Positions 7,727-17,261 of a stretch of 64,000 nucleotides of DNA are shown here, piece by piece. Source of the DNA: Guopingia tenuis (GTDB lineage: Bacteria; Bacillota; Clostridia; Christensenellales; Christensenellaceae). The DNA lies in the NCBI RefSeq assembly GCF_014384805.1, contig NZ_JACRSS010000002.1, positions 124,001-188,000 of the forward strand. Direction: 5' to 3'. Every line of letters starts with the position of its first letter. Position 1 is the first letter of the stretch. Below the pieces are notes generated by a model. That model worked only from the letters and a program-made list of their open reading frames with translations, did not search any database and was not told where the DNA came from. The position numbers and the translations under genes are program-made.

Positions 7727-8806
7727 ATGATTATTGAAAAGCTGGTTTTGAAGGATTTTCGGAATTTTTCCAGCCTGGTGTTTGATGATTTGAGCCCGGC
7801 CGTCAATCTGCTGGTGGGGGAAAATGCCCAGGGGAAAACCAACCTCATTGAAGCGGTGAATTATCTGTCCTGCCTGAAATCCTTCCGGGGAGCGGGAGAA
7901 GCCCAGCTCATCCGGGAGGGAAAAAAAAGCGCCTATCTGGCGGTTTCCTATCGCATGGCCTCCCATGGGGGGAAGGTGGAAGCCGCCCTTTTTTCCGGGG
8001 AAAAGCGCAGTGTGAAGGTGGGCGGCGTTCCCATCCGCCGGGTGGGAGAACTGATGGGTGTCATCAACACGGTGGTTTTCGCTCCGGAGGATTTGAAAAC
8101 CGTGAAGGAATCGCCCAGCCTGCGGCGGCGGCTTTTGGATATGGAAATTTCCAAAATCCGGCCGCTTTATTATGCCGATTTGCAGCGGTATGCCATTTGC
8201 ATCAAGCAAAAAAACAGGCTTTTGAAGGAACAGAGGGTGGATGACGCCCTGCTGGATACATTTAATGAGACGGCGGCGGAGGCTGGAGCAAAGATCATCC
8301 GGCGGCGGGCTAAATTTGTGGAAATGCTGGCAAAGGAGGCCGCGGCCATCCATGCCCAGCTGACAGACGGCGGGGAACGGCTGGAAATTTCCTATAAAGC
8401 CTGCGTGGAAGGAGAAAATTTGCAGGAGGCTCTTATTCATAAGCTGGCGGAGAACCGGGAAAGGGAAAAGGAGCTGCGGGTTTCTCTCATAGGCCCGCAT
8501 CGGGAGGATTTGTCGATTCAGGTGAACGGACGGGACAGCAAGCTTTATTCCTCGCAGGGGCAGCAGAGAACCGCCATGCTCTCCATCAAATTGGCCTGCG
8601 CCCAGATCGCCTGGCATTCCACGGGCGAGCGGCCGGTGATCCTCCTGGACGATGTGTTTTCAGAGCTGGATATTTCCCGGCGGGAACGGCTGTTGTCTAT
8701 CATTAAGAAAAATCAGGTTTTTATCACTTCAACGGATATTTCGGGCATTAAAGACGTGAGAGGGGCAAAAATTTTCAAGGTGTCCGGCGGACAAATATTT
8801 TTATAG
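7727..8806 (+). CDS. recF: DNA replication and repair protein RecF
   Basis: RecF loads RecA at gaps through RecFOR. The 359-residue protein shows the N terminus MIIEKLVLKDFRNF, Walker A GENAQGKTNLIEA, the ABC-type signature SSQGQQRTAMLSIKLA and Walker B PVILLDDVFSELD. It starts 30 bases after dnaN. The small S4-domain gene (yaaA) that often sits between dnaN and recF in Firmicutes is absent. Confidence 0.98.
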   Translation: MIIEKLVLKDFRNFSSLVFDDLSPAVNLLVGENAQGKTNLIEAVNYLSCLKSFRGAGEAQLIREGKKSAYLAVSYRMASHGGKVEAALFSGEKRSVKVGGVPIRRVGELMGVINTVVFAPEDLKTVKESPSLRRRLLDMEISKIRPLYYADLQRYAICIKQKNRLLKEQRVDDALLDTFNETAAEAGAKIIRRRAKFVEMLAKEAAAIHAQLTDGGERLEISYKACVEGENLQEALIHKLAENREREKELRVSLIGPHREDLSIQVNGRDSKLYSSQGQQRTAMLSIKLACAQIAWHSTGERPVILLDDVFSELDISRRERLLSIIKKNQVFITSTDISGIKDVRGAKIFKVSGGQIFL

Positions 8807-8814
8807 GAATTTGG

Positions 8815-8879
8815 CAAAAAAGCTTTTAACTTTCGGAAAAATATTATATAATATATAAGAAGAAAGTTGAGCTTTTTTT
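8815..8879 (+). terminator. long hairpin with T-run and internal -10 element between recF and remB
   Basis: AAAAAAGCT..AACTTTC can pair with GAAAGTT.AGCTTTTTTT, an intrinsic terminator shape for recF. The loop holds TATTATATAATATATAA with a TATAAT at 8847-8852 and a poor TTTAAC 16 bases ahead, so it may also contain the promoter for remB-gyrB-gyrA. Both readings are inference. Confidence 0.4.
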
Positions 8880-8895
8880 AGAAAGAGGGAAACAA

Positions 8896-9156
8896 ATGAT
8901 CTTGCATTTGGGCGGGGGAGAATGCGTCCCCTCCAGCAGTGTTTTGATGATCCTTGCATATAAAGAAGCGTCGGCGAATCCAACCACCGGCGCTTTTTTA
9001 AAGAAATTTGAAAAGGGAGCCCGCAAACGGGTGATTTTGGATAAGGAAATTAAATCCATCATCCTGACTGAGAAAAACGGGCTTCGGGAGATCTTCTATT
9101 CCCCCATTTCCAGCACGACGCTGGCAAAGCGCGCGGGGCGGATGGAACTGGAATAG
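8896..9156 (+). CDS. remB: DUF370 extracellular matrix regulator RemB-like protein
   Basis: This 86-residue protein begins MILHLGGGECVPSSSVLMI and has the DUF370 pattern with SIILT...YSPISSTTLAKR. In Bacillus subtilis the recF-gyrB interval holds remB (yaaB), a relative of the matrix-gene activator RemA. Family members form ring-like DNA-binding oligomers. Here the gene sits in the same place, with a GAGGGA ribosome-binding site, 22 bases ahead of gyrB and probably co-transcribed with it. Its regulatory target in this organism is unknown. Confidence 0.85.
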   Translation: MILHLGGGECVPSSSVLMILAYKEASANPTTGAFLKKFEKGARKRVILDKEIKSIILTEKNGLREIFYSPISSTTLAKRAGRMELE

Positions 9157-9178
9157 AAAAGGAGGGAAGGCGGAACAT

Positions 9179-11080
9179 ATGGCACAAAGCAGCAATTCCT
9201 ATGACGCGAATCAAATCCAGGTTCTGGAGGGCCTGGACCCGGTGCGCAAGCGTCCGGGCATGTATATCGGCTCCACGGATGCCCGGGGGCTGCACCATCT
9301 GGTATATGAGGTGGTGGATAACTGCATCGACGAGGCGATGGCAGGATACTGTGACAAGGTGGAAGTCGTGATTCAGGCGGACGGCGGCATCCGGGTGAAG
9401 GACAACGGCCGGGGCATCCCCACGGGAATTCAGGAAAAAACCGGGAAATCCGCCCTGGAGGTGGCGCTCACCATGCTTCATGCCGGCGGCAAGTTCGGCG
9501 GAAACGGATATAAGGTGTCCGGCGGGCTGCACGGCGTGGGCGTCAGCGTGGTCAACGCTCTTTCGACACATCTGACGGCTACGGTTGCCCGGGATGGACA
9601 GCGGGTGCGCCAGAGCTATGAGCGGGGCATTCCGACGACCGGCGTAGAGTTTGTGGAAAAGACAGACGAAACCGGAACCGAGATCCAGTTCTATCCGGAC
9701 CCGGAAATTTTTGAAACGGTAAAATTTGATTATGATACCCTGCGGGTGCGTTTCCGGGAAATGGCCTTTTTGAATAAGGGCATTCATATCACCCTTGCCG
9801 ACGAGCGGGGCGAAAAGGCCGTGAAGCATGAATACTGCTATGAGGGCGGCATTAAATCCTTTGTGGAATATTTGAACCGCAACAAGACCCCCCTCATTGA
9901 ACAGACCATCTATATGGCCGCCGAAAAGGATTTCTATAAGGTCGAAGTGGCCATGCAGTATAACGAGAGCTATAACGAGAATATCCATTCCTTTGCCAAC
10001 AACATCGGAACTCACGAGGGCGGCACGCATGAAACCGGCTTCCGCGCGGCGCTCACCAAGGTGGTGAACGACTATGCCCGGCGGATGAACATGCTGAAGG
10101 AAAAGGAAGAAAAGCTGGCGGGCGAGGATATCCGGGAAGGCCTGGTGGCCATCATCAGCGTCAAGCTCCCCAATCCCCAGTTCGAGGGACAGACAAAGAC
10201 AAAGCTCGGGAACAGCAATATGCGCATGCTGGTGGAAAACTGCGTGACCAAGGGGCTTTCGGAATATCTGGAGGAAAATCCCCGGGAGGCCAAGCGCATT
10301 GTGGATAAATGCCTGATGGCCCGCAACGCCCGGGAGGCCGCCCGGAAGGCCCGGGATGTTTCCCGCAAAAAGGCTGGCCTGTTTTCCATGCCCCAAAAGC
10401 TGGCGGACTGCACCAGCAAGGACGTTTCCGAGCGGGAAATTTTCATTGTGGAGGGCGACAGCGCCGGCGGCAGCGCAAAAAAGGGCCGGGACCGCAGAAC
10501 CCAGGCGATTCTTCCCCTGCGGGGCAAGATATTGAATGTGGAAAAAACCCGCTATGACCGGGCGCTGAGCAATGCGGAGATCCGCGCCATGATTACGGCC
10601 TTCGGCACGGGCATCGGCGAGGAATTTGATATCACCAAGCTCCGCTATGACAAAATTATCATCATGACGGATGCGGATGTGGACGGAAGCCATATCCGAA
10701 CCCTGCTTCTCACGTTTATTTACCGCTATCTGCGGCCGATTCTGGAGGAGGGGCATGTCTATATCGCCCAGCCGCCGCTCTTTAAAATAACAAAGAATAA
10801 GAACGTGAAATATGTATATACCGACGAGCAGCTCCAGGAATATCTGGCAGAGATCGGGGATGGCTATGAGATCCAGCGGTATAAGGGCTTGGGCGAAATG
10901 AACGCCGACCAGCTGAAGGATACCACCATGGACGCCGAAAAGCGCACGCTCCTTCAGGTGGATTTGCAGAACGCCATCGAGGCGGATGAGCTGTTTACCA
11001 TCCTCATGGGTGAAAATGTGGAGCCGCGGCGGGAGTTTATTGAGCAGAACTCCAAGCTGGTGGCAGATTTGGATATTTAA
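9179..11080 (+). CDS. gyrB: DNA gyrase subunit B
   Basis: GyrB supplies the ATPase and TOPRIM parts of gyrase. The 633-residue protein has the GHKL ATP site (VVDNCIDEAMAG; DNGRGIPTG; GGLHGVGVSVVNALS), the gyrase motif FEGQTKTKLGNS, the TOPRIM motifs IVEGDSAGGSAKKGRDR and MTDADVDGSHIRTLLLTF, and the C-terminal RYKGLGEMNADQL. It is the short form without the proteobacterial insert. AAGGAGGG lies ahead of the ATG, and gyrA starts 27 bases after the stop. Confidence 0.99.
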   Translation: MAQSSNSYDANQIQVLEGLDPVRKRPGMYIGSTDARGLHHLVYEVVDNCIDEAMAGYCDKVEVVIQADGGIRVKDNGRGIPTGIQEKTGKSALEVALTMLHAGGKFGGNGYKVSGGLHGVGVSVVNALSTHLTATVARDGQRVRQSYERGIPTTGVEFVEKTDETGTEIQFYPDPEIFETVKFDYDTLRVRFREMAFLNKGIHITLADERGEKAVKHEYCYEGGIKSFVEYLNRNKTPLIEQTIYMAAEKDFYKVEVAMQYNESYNENIHSFANNIGTHEGGTHETGFRAALTKVVNDYARRMNMLKEKEEKLAGEDIREGLVAIISVKLPNPQFEGQTKTKLGNSNMRMLVENCVTKGLSEYLEENPREAKRIVDKCLMARNAREAARKARDVSRKKAGLFSMPQKLADCTSKDVSEREIFIVEGDSAGGSAKKGRDRRTQAILPLRGKILNVEKTRYDRALSNAEIRAMITAFGTGIGEEFDITKLRYDKIIIMTDADVDGSHIRTLLLTFIYRYLRPILEEGHVYIAQPPLFKITKNKNVKYVYTDEQLQEYLAEIGDGYEIQRYKGLGEMNADQLKDTTMDAEKRTLLQVDLQNAIEADELFTILMGENVEPRREFIEQNSKLVADLDI

Positions 11081-11107
11081 GGAACGGACAGGAAGCGAGG
11101 GAACCCT

Positions 11108-13561
11108 TTGGAAGAAAAGAATACGCAGAGAATCATTCCCGTAGACCTGGGCGGGGAGATGAAAAAATCCTTTATCTCCTATGCCATGGCGGTTATCATC
11201 AACCGGGCGCTGCCCGATGTGCGGGACGGCCTGAAGCCGGTGCATCGGCGGATCATCTATTCCATGATCGAGCTGGGCATTACGCCGGACAAGGCCCATA
11301 AGAAATGCGCCCGCATCGTGGGCGACGTTCTTGGTAAATACCATCCCCATGGAGACACGGCCATTTATGACAGCCTGGTGCGCATGGCTCAGGATTTTTC
11401 CATGCGCTATATGCTGGTGGACGGCCACGGAAACTTTGGTTCGGTGGACGGCGACTCGGCGGCGGCGATGCGGTATACCGAAGCGCGGCTGAGCAAAATT
11501 GCCATGGAGCTGGTGCGGGATATTGACAAGGATACCATCGACTATTATCCCAACTTCGACGATACGCTTCAGCAGCCCGTGACCCTGCCTTCCCGGTTCC
11601 CCCAGCTTTTGGTGAACGGGACCGGCGGCATTGCCGTGGGCATGGCGACCAACATTCCTCCCCATAACCTGGGGGAAGTGGTGGATTGCTGCGTGGCCCT
11701 CATCGAAAATCCGGAGTTGACCATTGAGGAAATGATGGACTATATTCCCGCGCCGGATTTCCCCACGGGCGGGGAGATCGTGGGCGTTTCGGGCATCCGG
11801 CAGGCCTATCGCACGGGGCGCGGCAAGCTGCGCATCCGGGCCCGGGCGGAGATCGAAACCGAAAAGGAACACGAGCGGATTGTCGTCACGGAAATCCCCT
11901 ATCAGGTCAACAAGGAGCAGATGGTGGGAAATATCCGGGATTTGATGCACGAGAAGAAAATCGAGGGCATTTCCGAGGTCAACGATGAATCCGACCATGC
12001 GGGCATGCGGGTGGTCATCGACCTGAAAAAAGGAGCCAGCGCCCATGTGGTGCTGAATCAGCTCTATAAGCATACCCAGATGCAGACCACCTTCGGCGTT
12101 ATTATGATCGCCCTGGTGGATAACGAGCCGCGGGTTCTGAATCTCAAGCAGATTCTCGTGGAATATTTGAAATACCAGCGGGAGATCATCGTCCGCCGGA
12201 CGCGCTTTGACCTGGAAAAGGCGGAGAAGCGGGCGCATATTGTGGAAGGCCTTTTGAAAGCGCTGGATTCCATCGACGAGATCGTGGCCCTGATCCGGGG
12301 CAGCCAGGATGCGGCTTCCGCCCGGGCGGGGCTGATCCAGGAATTTGGGTTCACGGAAGTGCAGGCTCAGGCCATTCTGGATATGCGGCTGCAGCGCCTG
12401 ACCGGCCTGGAGCGGGATAAGCTCACCGAGGAATTTAAAGCCCTGACGGAAAAAATCGCTTATTTAAAGAGCGTGCTCGGCGACCCCAAGCTGGTGGACG
12501 ATATCATCCGGGAGGATCTTTTGGAGATCAAACGGAAATATGGCGATCCCCGCCGAACCACCATCACCTTTGACGAGGATGAGATCGATATGGACGAGCT
12601 CATCCAGGAGGAGGAGATGGTGGTCACGCTGACGCACCACGGCTATATCAAGCGCACCAGCAGCGATAACTACCGGGCCCAGAAGCGGGGAGGCAAGGGC
12701 GTCACCGGCCTGGCCACCAAGGAGGAGGATTTTGTGCAGGATGTGTTCGTCACGTCCACGCATAACTATCTGCTGTTCTTCACCACCAAGGGCAAGGTCT
12801 ATATGAAGAAGTGCTATCAGCTCCCCGAAGCCGGGCGGGCTGCCAAGGGAACGGCGATTGTGAACCTCCTGCAGCTGGAAGGGGACGAGAAAGTTTCCGC
12901 TGTATTCCCGATTTCGGAATTTGAGGAGGAGGCCAATCTGCTCATGGTGACGCGGCAGGGCGTGGTGAAGAAAAGCTCGCTTTCCCTGTTCACCAACATC
13001 CGCCAGAACGGCCTGATCGCCATTGCTATCCGGGAGGGCGACGAACTCATAAGCGTCATCCGCACGCATGGGGACGACAGCATCATCATCGGCACCCGGG
13101 ACGGCATGGCCATCAGCTTCCATGAAAAGGACGTCCGCCCCATGGGCCGTGTGGCCGTGGGTGTGCGGGGCATTAAGCTCCGGGAGGGCGACAGCGTTGT
13201 GGACGCCTGCAAGCTTAACAAGGATGAATATGTGCTGGTTATTTCTGAAAACGGCTATGGCAAGCGCACTCCCGAGAGCGAATACCGGGAACAGACCCGG
13301 GGCGGCATCGGCGCCCGGACGCTGCGCATCACCGAAAAGACGGGGGCCATGTGCGGCATGAAGGTGGTGAACGACCACGAGGATATCATCCTGGTGAACA
13401 GCGCCAATGTGCTGATCCGCATGAATACGGCTGAGATTTCCACTTTTGGCCGCTCGGCCCAGGGCGTCCGCCTCATGCGCATTGACGATGACACCAAGGT
13501 GGTCTGCGTCGCCAAACTGCCCCAGGATATTTCCGGGGAAGAGGAAGGCGCGGAAGAATAA
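11108..13561 (+). CDS. gyrA: DNA gyrase subunit A
   Basis: GyrA cuts and rejoins DNA in the gyrase A2B2 complex. The 817-residue protein starts at a TTG (11108) preceded by GCGAGGG. The quinolone-resistance region YHPHGDTAIYDSLVRMAQDF is intact, with the catalytic tyrosine in AAMRYTEARLSK. The C-terminal beta-pinwheel carries the GyrA-box-like element QKRGGKGVTG, and pinwheel blades run to the end. The acidic tail GEEEGAEE is common. It is followed by a strong terminator. Confidence 0.99.
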   Translation: MEEKNTQRIIPVDLGGEMKKSFISYAMAVIINRALPDVRDGLKPVHRRIIYSMIELGITPDKAHKKCARIVGDVLGKYHPHGDTAIYDSLVRMAQDFSMRYMLVDGHGNFGSVDGDSAAAMRYTEARLSKIAMELVRDIDKDTIDYYPNFDDTLQQPVTLPSRFPQLLVNGTGGIAVGMATNIPPHNLGEVVDCCVALIENPELTIEEMMDYIPAPDFPTGGEIVGVSGIRQAYRTGRGKLRIRARAEIETEKEHERIVVTEIPYQVNKEQMVGNIRDLMHEKKIEGISEVNDESDHAGMRVVIDLKKGASAHVVLNQLYKHTQMQTTFGVIMIALVDNEPRVLNLKQILVEYLKYQREIIVRRTRFDLEKAEKRAHIVEGLLKALDSIDEIVALIRGSQDAASARAGLIQEFGFTEVQAQAILDMRLQRLTGLERDKLTEEFKALTEKIAYLKSVLGDPKLVDDIIREDLLEIKRKYGDPRRTTITFDEDEIDMDELIQEEEMVVTLTHHGYIKRTSSDNYRAQKRGGKGVTGLATKEEDFVQDVFVTSTHNYLLFFTTKGKVYMKKCYQLPEAGRAAKGTAIVNLLQLEGDEKVSAVFPISEFEEEANLLMVTRQGVVKKSSLSLFTNIRQNGLIAIAIREGDELISVIRTHGDDSIIIGTRDGMAISFHEKDVRPMGRVAVGVRGIKLREGDSVVDACKLNKDEYVLVISENGYGKRTPESEYREQTRGGIGARTLRITEKTGAMCGMKVVNDHEDIILVNSANVLIRMNTAEISTFGRSAQGVRLMRIDDDTKVVCVAKLPQDISGEEEGAEE

Positions 13562-13590
13562 GAGAATCTTTCTTTCAACAAATTGAGAAA

Positions 13591-13627
13591 AACGCCGCTT
13601 CCGGCTTTTGGGAGGCGGCGTTTTTTA
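13591..13627 (+). terminator. terminator after gyrA
   Basis: AACGCCGC (13591-13598) pairs with GCGGCGTT (13615-13622), followed by a T-run. It closes the gyrB-gyrA transcript. Confidence 0.9.
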
Positions 13628-13817
13628 TTGAAGTCCAAAAAAAGTGCAGGGAAAGGAAAGAACGGAAACGAAAAAACCGCAGAGCTGGGAAAGCAGCAAA
13701 AAAAACCGGAAAAATGTCGCTTTTTGTGTTTGCTTTTCGGCTGTTTTCTGGTATGCTGATGGTATCCAATATATGAAAGTAAATAGGGGCTCGCCGGACT
13801 TTTGGGAGGAAAGGGAA

Positions 13818-14402
13818 ATGAAGCAGCCGCGGCCGGACTGTCAGAGGAAAGCGAAGCGAAACACAGGGACAAACTGGCTCATCGCCGGCATTATTGCCAT
13901 CGGTATTTTTGGATGTTCCCTGGGGTTCTTTTTTCCTTTCTGGGTAAATTTGGCATGGGAAATGCGGGGCGGACAGGAGAGGATGCAGAGCCGCGCCCAG
14001 TCCCTGCTGGACGCCTTTTCAGAAAAGTCGTATCATATGGACGATGAATCCCTGGAACAGCTCAGCGAAGCCAATGAAATTGCCCGCAGACTCGTAAAAA
14101 GAGGGGAAACAGGCGACCGGGAGATGGCGGAGAAAGTCTGGGAAACGACGTATGAAGCGGCGGAGGAGCTGGTGCAACAGGGCTGCCGGGATGCGAAAAA
14201 CAGCTCATATTATTATGAACAGGCGCTGGAATTTTTCCGTCTGATAAAGGGGCTTGGCTACCGGGACACGGGGAAGTATATAAATATTTTGGAAATGGTG
14301 ACGTCCAATGCGTCCCGGGAGGAGAAACGGGCGTTTTTGGAGCTGTATTCGGATTTTCCGCCCAGCCGGGATATTTTATATTCGGATGCGATGTGGTATT
14401 GA
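13818..14402 (+). CDS. single-pass membrane protein of unknown function
   Basis: A 194-residue protein not assigned to a family. The ATG at 13818 is chosen because GGGAGGAAAGGGA lies just ahead; a longer frame from 13644 lacks such a site. A basic N terminus (KRKAKRNTGTN preceded by MKQPRPDCQ) is followed by a membrane segment at about residues 20-45 with one Cys. The rest is helical and charged (LLDAFSEKSYHMDDESLEQL; EMAEKVWETTYEAAEELVQQ) and predicted outside. The sequence AREEKRAFLELYSDF-like helices recall TPR proteins. It precedes the next gene by 27 bases and shares its architecture, so the two are probably one operon. Confidence 0.75.
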   Translation: MKQPRPDCQRKAKRNTGTNWLIAGIIAIGIFGCSLGFFFPFWVNLAWEMRGGQERMQSRAQSLLDAFSEKSYHMDDESLEQLSEANEIARRLVKRGETGDREMAEKVWETTYEAAEELVQQGCRDAKNSSYYYEQALEFFRLIKGLGYRDTGKYINILEMVTSNASREEKRAFLELYSDFPPSRDILYSDAMWY

Positions 14403-14429
14403 GGGAAAAACGGGAAAGGGGAAGGCAAC

Positions 14430-15545
14430 ATGAAAAGGGAAAAGGGAGAAAAGAAAAAACAGATTTCCGTGAAAAAGGCCGTGTGGCTGGGAATTGTACT
14501 TCCCTGTGTTCTGCTGCTGGGCCTGGGAACCTTCGGGCTGTGGACAGCGGTGGAAGGGCGCTATACGTTTATGCAGGAGGCGGCGGAAGCCGGGGATTTT
14601 CAGGCGGCAGAGCGTGCGGCTTCGGTTATGCCGGATTTTTACCGGGATACTGCGACTCTCCGGAAATATATTCAAGCGGGGCGTTTCTTTGAAAACGGCG
14701 ACTATGAGAGAGCAGACGCGGGCTTTTCCGAGCTGGGCGACGACTATTTGGATGCAAAAGAGAGGCGTATAGAAAGCAAATTTGCCTGGGGCGATCAACA
14801 GCTTAAAGAAAAGGAATTTGAGAAAGCGGAGGAAATCTTTCGGGAACTGATAATAGAGGGCGCAGCGGGAGCAGAAGAAAAAATCGGGGAGGTATACTAT
14901 AGCCAGGCAAAATATCTTTTGGAGATCTATGATATGAGCAGCGGGGATTGCGATCCCGAAATGGTTTCCTATTTGGAAGATGCCTATGACTGCGCCATGA
15001 AAGCGGAAATCAACGGCCATCCGGAGGGCGCAGCTCTGGAGAGTGCGCTGGAAGAGCGTTTTTATGCCGAAGGGATAAAATATTTTGAAGAGGCTCTTCA
15101 ATGGGATGGGGAGGATATGGCGCTATGGGAAGCCGCCTGTTCCTGTTTTGTCCATGTTCCGGAGGAAAGGGAAAACGCAGGCGATTACTTTATGCTGACC
15201 TGCATCATCGTGGAGAATTCCGATGATGAAAAAATTGTGGAAGAGCTGATGGAGCGGATGGATTTTGAACCAGTGCGGCGAACCATGGCCTGCTGGCGGT
15301 TTCTCCCCATATATATGGAGGGAGATTGGGAGAGCGGCCGCCATGTCTTTACCTATGACTGGGAGGATGGCATTGCTACTTCTTTAGAGATTGGAAATGC
15401 ACAGACTTATTACATTCAAAACGGCGTGTGCTATGGACAGGCGGGAAGCAGTGAGTTCCGGCTATATGAATTCCGGCCGGTATCCGCCGATACCATGGAG
15501 ATCTATAGCTTTTTGGAAGAAAAGAGCTATACACTGAAACGATAA
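14430..15545 (+). CDS. membrane-anchored TPR-like protein of unknown function
   Basis: A 371-residue protein with a basic N terminus (MKREKGEKKKQISVKKAVW), one membrane segment at about residues 19-40, then repeated helical hairpins of TPR type. Examples are EAGDFQAAERAASVM, NGDYERADAGFSELGDDYLDAKE and KEKEFEKAEEIFRELI, alternating Asp/Tyr/Ala as in TPR or SEL1 arrays. The last 80 residues, with several Trp and Tyr (GDWESGRHVFTYDWEDG), look like a small beta domain. The ribosome-binding site is GGGGAAGG. It may act as an extracellular scaffold, but nothing in the sequence names a partner. Confidence 0.75.
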   Translation: MKREKGEKKKQISVKKAVWLGIVLPCVLLLGLGTFGLWTAVEGRYTFMQEAAEAGDFQAAERAASVMPDFYRDTATLRKYIQAGRFFENGDYERADAGFSELGDDYLDAKERRIESKFAWGDQQLKEKEFEKAEEIFRELIIEGAAGAEEKIGEVYYSQAKYLLEIYDMSSGDCDPEMVSYLEDAYDCAMKAEINGHPEGAALESALEERFYAEGIKYFEEALQWDGEDMALWEAACSCFVHVPEERENAGDYFMLTCIIVENSDDEKIVEELMERMDFEPVRRTMACWRFLPIYMEGDWESGRHVFTYDWEDGIATSLEIGNAQTYYIQNGVCYGQAGSSEFRLYEFRPVSADTMEIYSFLEEKSYTLKR

Positions 15546-15590
15546 CCATTCGGAAAAATCCCCATCTTGTAAAAATATTGGGTTTACCTG

Positions 15591-15619
15591 TTGCAAATCT
15601 TAGGAAAATGGGGTATAAT
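15591..15619 (+). promoter_or_regulatory. sigma-A promoter of tRNA-Ser(GCU)
   Basis: TTGCAA (15591-15596), 17 bases, TATAAT (15614-15619), about 65 bases ahead of the mature tRNA. Confidence 0.85.
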
Positions 15620-15684
15620 AATTCACGCTGACAACTGTTCACAGAAATATGCCGGCGATAAAAAGGAAAAAGAAAACTTCAGCT

Positions 15685-15778
15685 GGAGAAGTACCCAAGT
15701 ATGGCTGAAGGGGCTCCCCTGCTAAGGGAGTAGAGCGTGCGAAGCGCTGCGAGGGTTCGAATCCCTCCTTCTCCGCCA
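15685..15778 (+). tRNA. tRNA-Ser (anticodon GCU)
   Basis: A 94-base class II tRNA with encoded CCA. The acceptor GGAGAAG pairs with CTTCTCC, the anticodon stem is CTCCC/GGGAG with loop CTGCTAA (anticodon GCT, reading AGC/AGU), there is a long variable arm, and the T-arm holds GGTTCGAATCC. It decodes serine. Confidence 0.95.
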
Positions 15779-15779
15779 C

Positions 15780-15817
15780 GCCGCCGCAAGCGATATGTAG
15801 CTTGCGGCGGCTTTTTT
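15780..15817 (+). terminator. terminator of tRNA-Ser(GCU)
   Basis: A perfect 11-base stem, GCCGCCGCAAG / CTTGCGGCGGC, followed by TTTTTT, starts two bases after CCA. Confidence 0.93.
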
Positions 15818-16503
15818 ACTAAAATCACCGGCGCACTCATTTCGCAGCATCTCCTTTCCCAAAAAAGGGCACACTGCTCGCTTGTAGACGCGTTTGTGAC
15901 GCTTCGGCTTTCTGCCAACCTTTTTCAGGAACAAATTCTCCCTCCGAAAACGCAGAAATATCTTTTTTATGTGCTTTTCATATATTAACTTCTCTTTCCA
16001 TAAAAAAGGCACACCTGCATCGCCGCTAGTATAAACGCGCCCGCAACGGCTCCGCTGCGCTGCCGCTTTTTTGCGTGCGGGGAAATTCAAATTTGGCAGG
16101 GTATTCCAAAGGAAAAAGACCGGAAACACCATGGTTTCGGGCTTTTTTATATGTTTATTTTTTCAAATGCGGATGCCGTTTGATTTGCCGCGGTATTCCT
16201 ATCTCCGCTCATGAGATGCTCATGGACGCCCCGCTTCATTTTTCAAGTGGAATTTTGCTCTGCCGCCATTTTTGCCGCAGATTTATCGGGTGAAAATCAC
16301 ATTCCGGCAGTTTCTGCCATGCCAAAGCACGCGAATATCATATTTTTACGGGGAACATTTGCCGGCCTGCCGAGAAAACATCTGCGCTTTTTCGGGCAAA
16401 AGCAAAATCCGGCGGCAGCCGAACTGGCATATTGCCATATATAAAAATCTTTTTCTATCTGCTTTATCCGGCATTGCTGCATGCACTAAACTAGAGACCG
16501 CTC
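15818..16503. other. intergenic stretch without a supported gene
   Basis: No reading frame has both a ribosome-binding site and a recognisable sequence. A hairpin with a T-run (CCGGAAAC/GTTTCGGG, 16120-16148) is the only structured element. GGAAATTCAAATTT occurs here near 16081 and, nearly unchanged, near 17587 after the second tRNA-Ser, suggesting decayed related flanks. Confidence 0.5.
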
Positions 16504-16989
16504 TCACCAGTCACGGACGCCAAGAATATGGATGAAACGCACCTGGTCGTATACATAACTGGAAAGTGGGCGCATATAGGCGTCAAAGGTATGGGCCGCA
16601 ACGAAGATTTCTCCATCCTCCACGGCGACCACCACGGGACTGTGATAAAATTGCCCGTTGGCATGCCCCAGCTGCACGAGATCCCCCACCTCCATGGCTG
16701 CGGCGTCTGCGTCTGCGCCATAGGGGCCGACGCCCTTGTTGCCGGTAAGAAAGTTATAGAGATAGGGCACCCCTGTCCAGGAGGCGGTGCGGTTGGAGGA
16801 GGAATAGTAATACCAGCCATAAATCTTTTTGGGATTCATGATCCGGCTCCCGGCATAGAGGCATTGCGATGCAAAATTGGTGCAGTCGCCGCCCAGGTTG
16901 TCAAAATTCAGATAGGCCGGGTTACGCTTCATAGCCCATTCCCTGGCATAAGCTCCAGCAGCATCCCGGTCATAGCCGCGTTCCCGCAT
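16504..16989 (-). CDS. amidase-domain (putative cell-wall hydrolase-like) protein
   Basis: A 161-residue protein resembling the putative amidase domain found at the C terminus of Gram-positive hydrolases. It has the Cys motif GGDCTNFASQCLYAGS (about residues 33-48) and a downstream His in FYHSPVVVAV and AAHTFDAYMRPLS, the likely papain-like Cys-His pair. NRTASWTGVPYLYNFLTG fits the same family. There is no signal peptide and no wall-binding domain, so it is a stand-alone catalytic domain, perhaps acting on peptides or used inside the cell. AAGGAGG lies ahead of the ATG. The cleaved bond is unknown. Confidence 0.8.
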   Translation of the reverse strand: MRERGYDRDAAGAYAREWAMKRNPAYLNFDNLGGDCTNFASQCLYAGSRIMNPKKIYGWYYYSSSNRTASWTGVPYLYNFLTGNKGVGPYGADADAAAMEVGDLVQLGHANGQFYHSPVVVAVEDGEIFVAAHTFDAYMRPLSSYVYDQVRFIHILGVRDW

Positions 16990-17071
16990 ACAAATCCTCC
17001 TTAAAAATGGCTTTTTATCAGCATATGCGGAAAAGGGAAAAGCGGTTCACGATTGGCGGGGGACGGGAGGA

Positions 17072-17224
17072 ATGCGGACAGAGCTGCAGGCTGCAGAGCT
17101 GGACGCGGCCCAGGAAATTCAAACGACCATTACCCATGGGAAATATCCGGAAAGTCTGTATGAAATTCTGCGGAGCGGCGATGTTGGGATGCGGTTTTCC
17201 GGCAGAAGGACAGGGCAGGTTTGA
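17072..17224 (+). CDS. possible small protein (50 residues)
   Basis: MRTELQAAELDAAQEIQTTI begins after GGGAGG, but the spacing to the ATG is only one base, which is too short for good initiation. The sequence is soluble and weakly helical, without known motifs. It is divergent from the amidase-domain gene. It may be a chance frame. Confidence 0.25.
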   Translation: MRTELQAAELDAAQEIQTTITHGKYPESLYEILRSGDVGMRFSGRRTGQV

Positions 17225-17261
17225 TGAACCATCCCCTCTCACGGGAATATAGACCGGCGGC

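Noticed and set aside
9059..12238. A 1059-residue open frame on the minus strand
   Set aside because: It is antisense to gyrB and gyrA, with no ribosome-binding site and a His/Leu/Gly-rich sequence typical of the shadow of a GC-rich gene.
15679..16132. Minus-strand frames with a GGIRTL-type sequence across the tRNA-Ser gene
   Set aside because: These are antisense to the tRNA, a well-known source of false predicted proteins.
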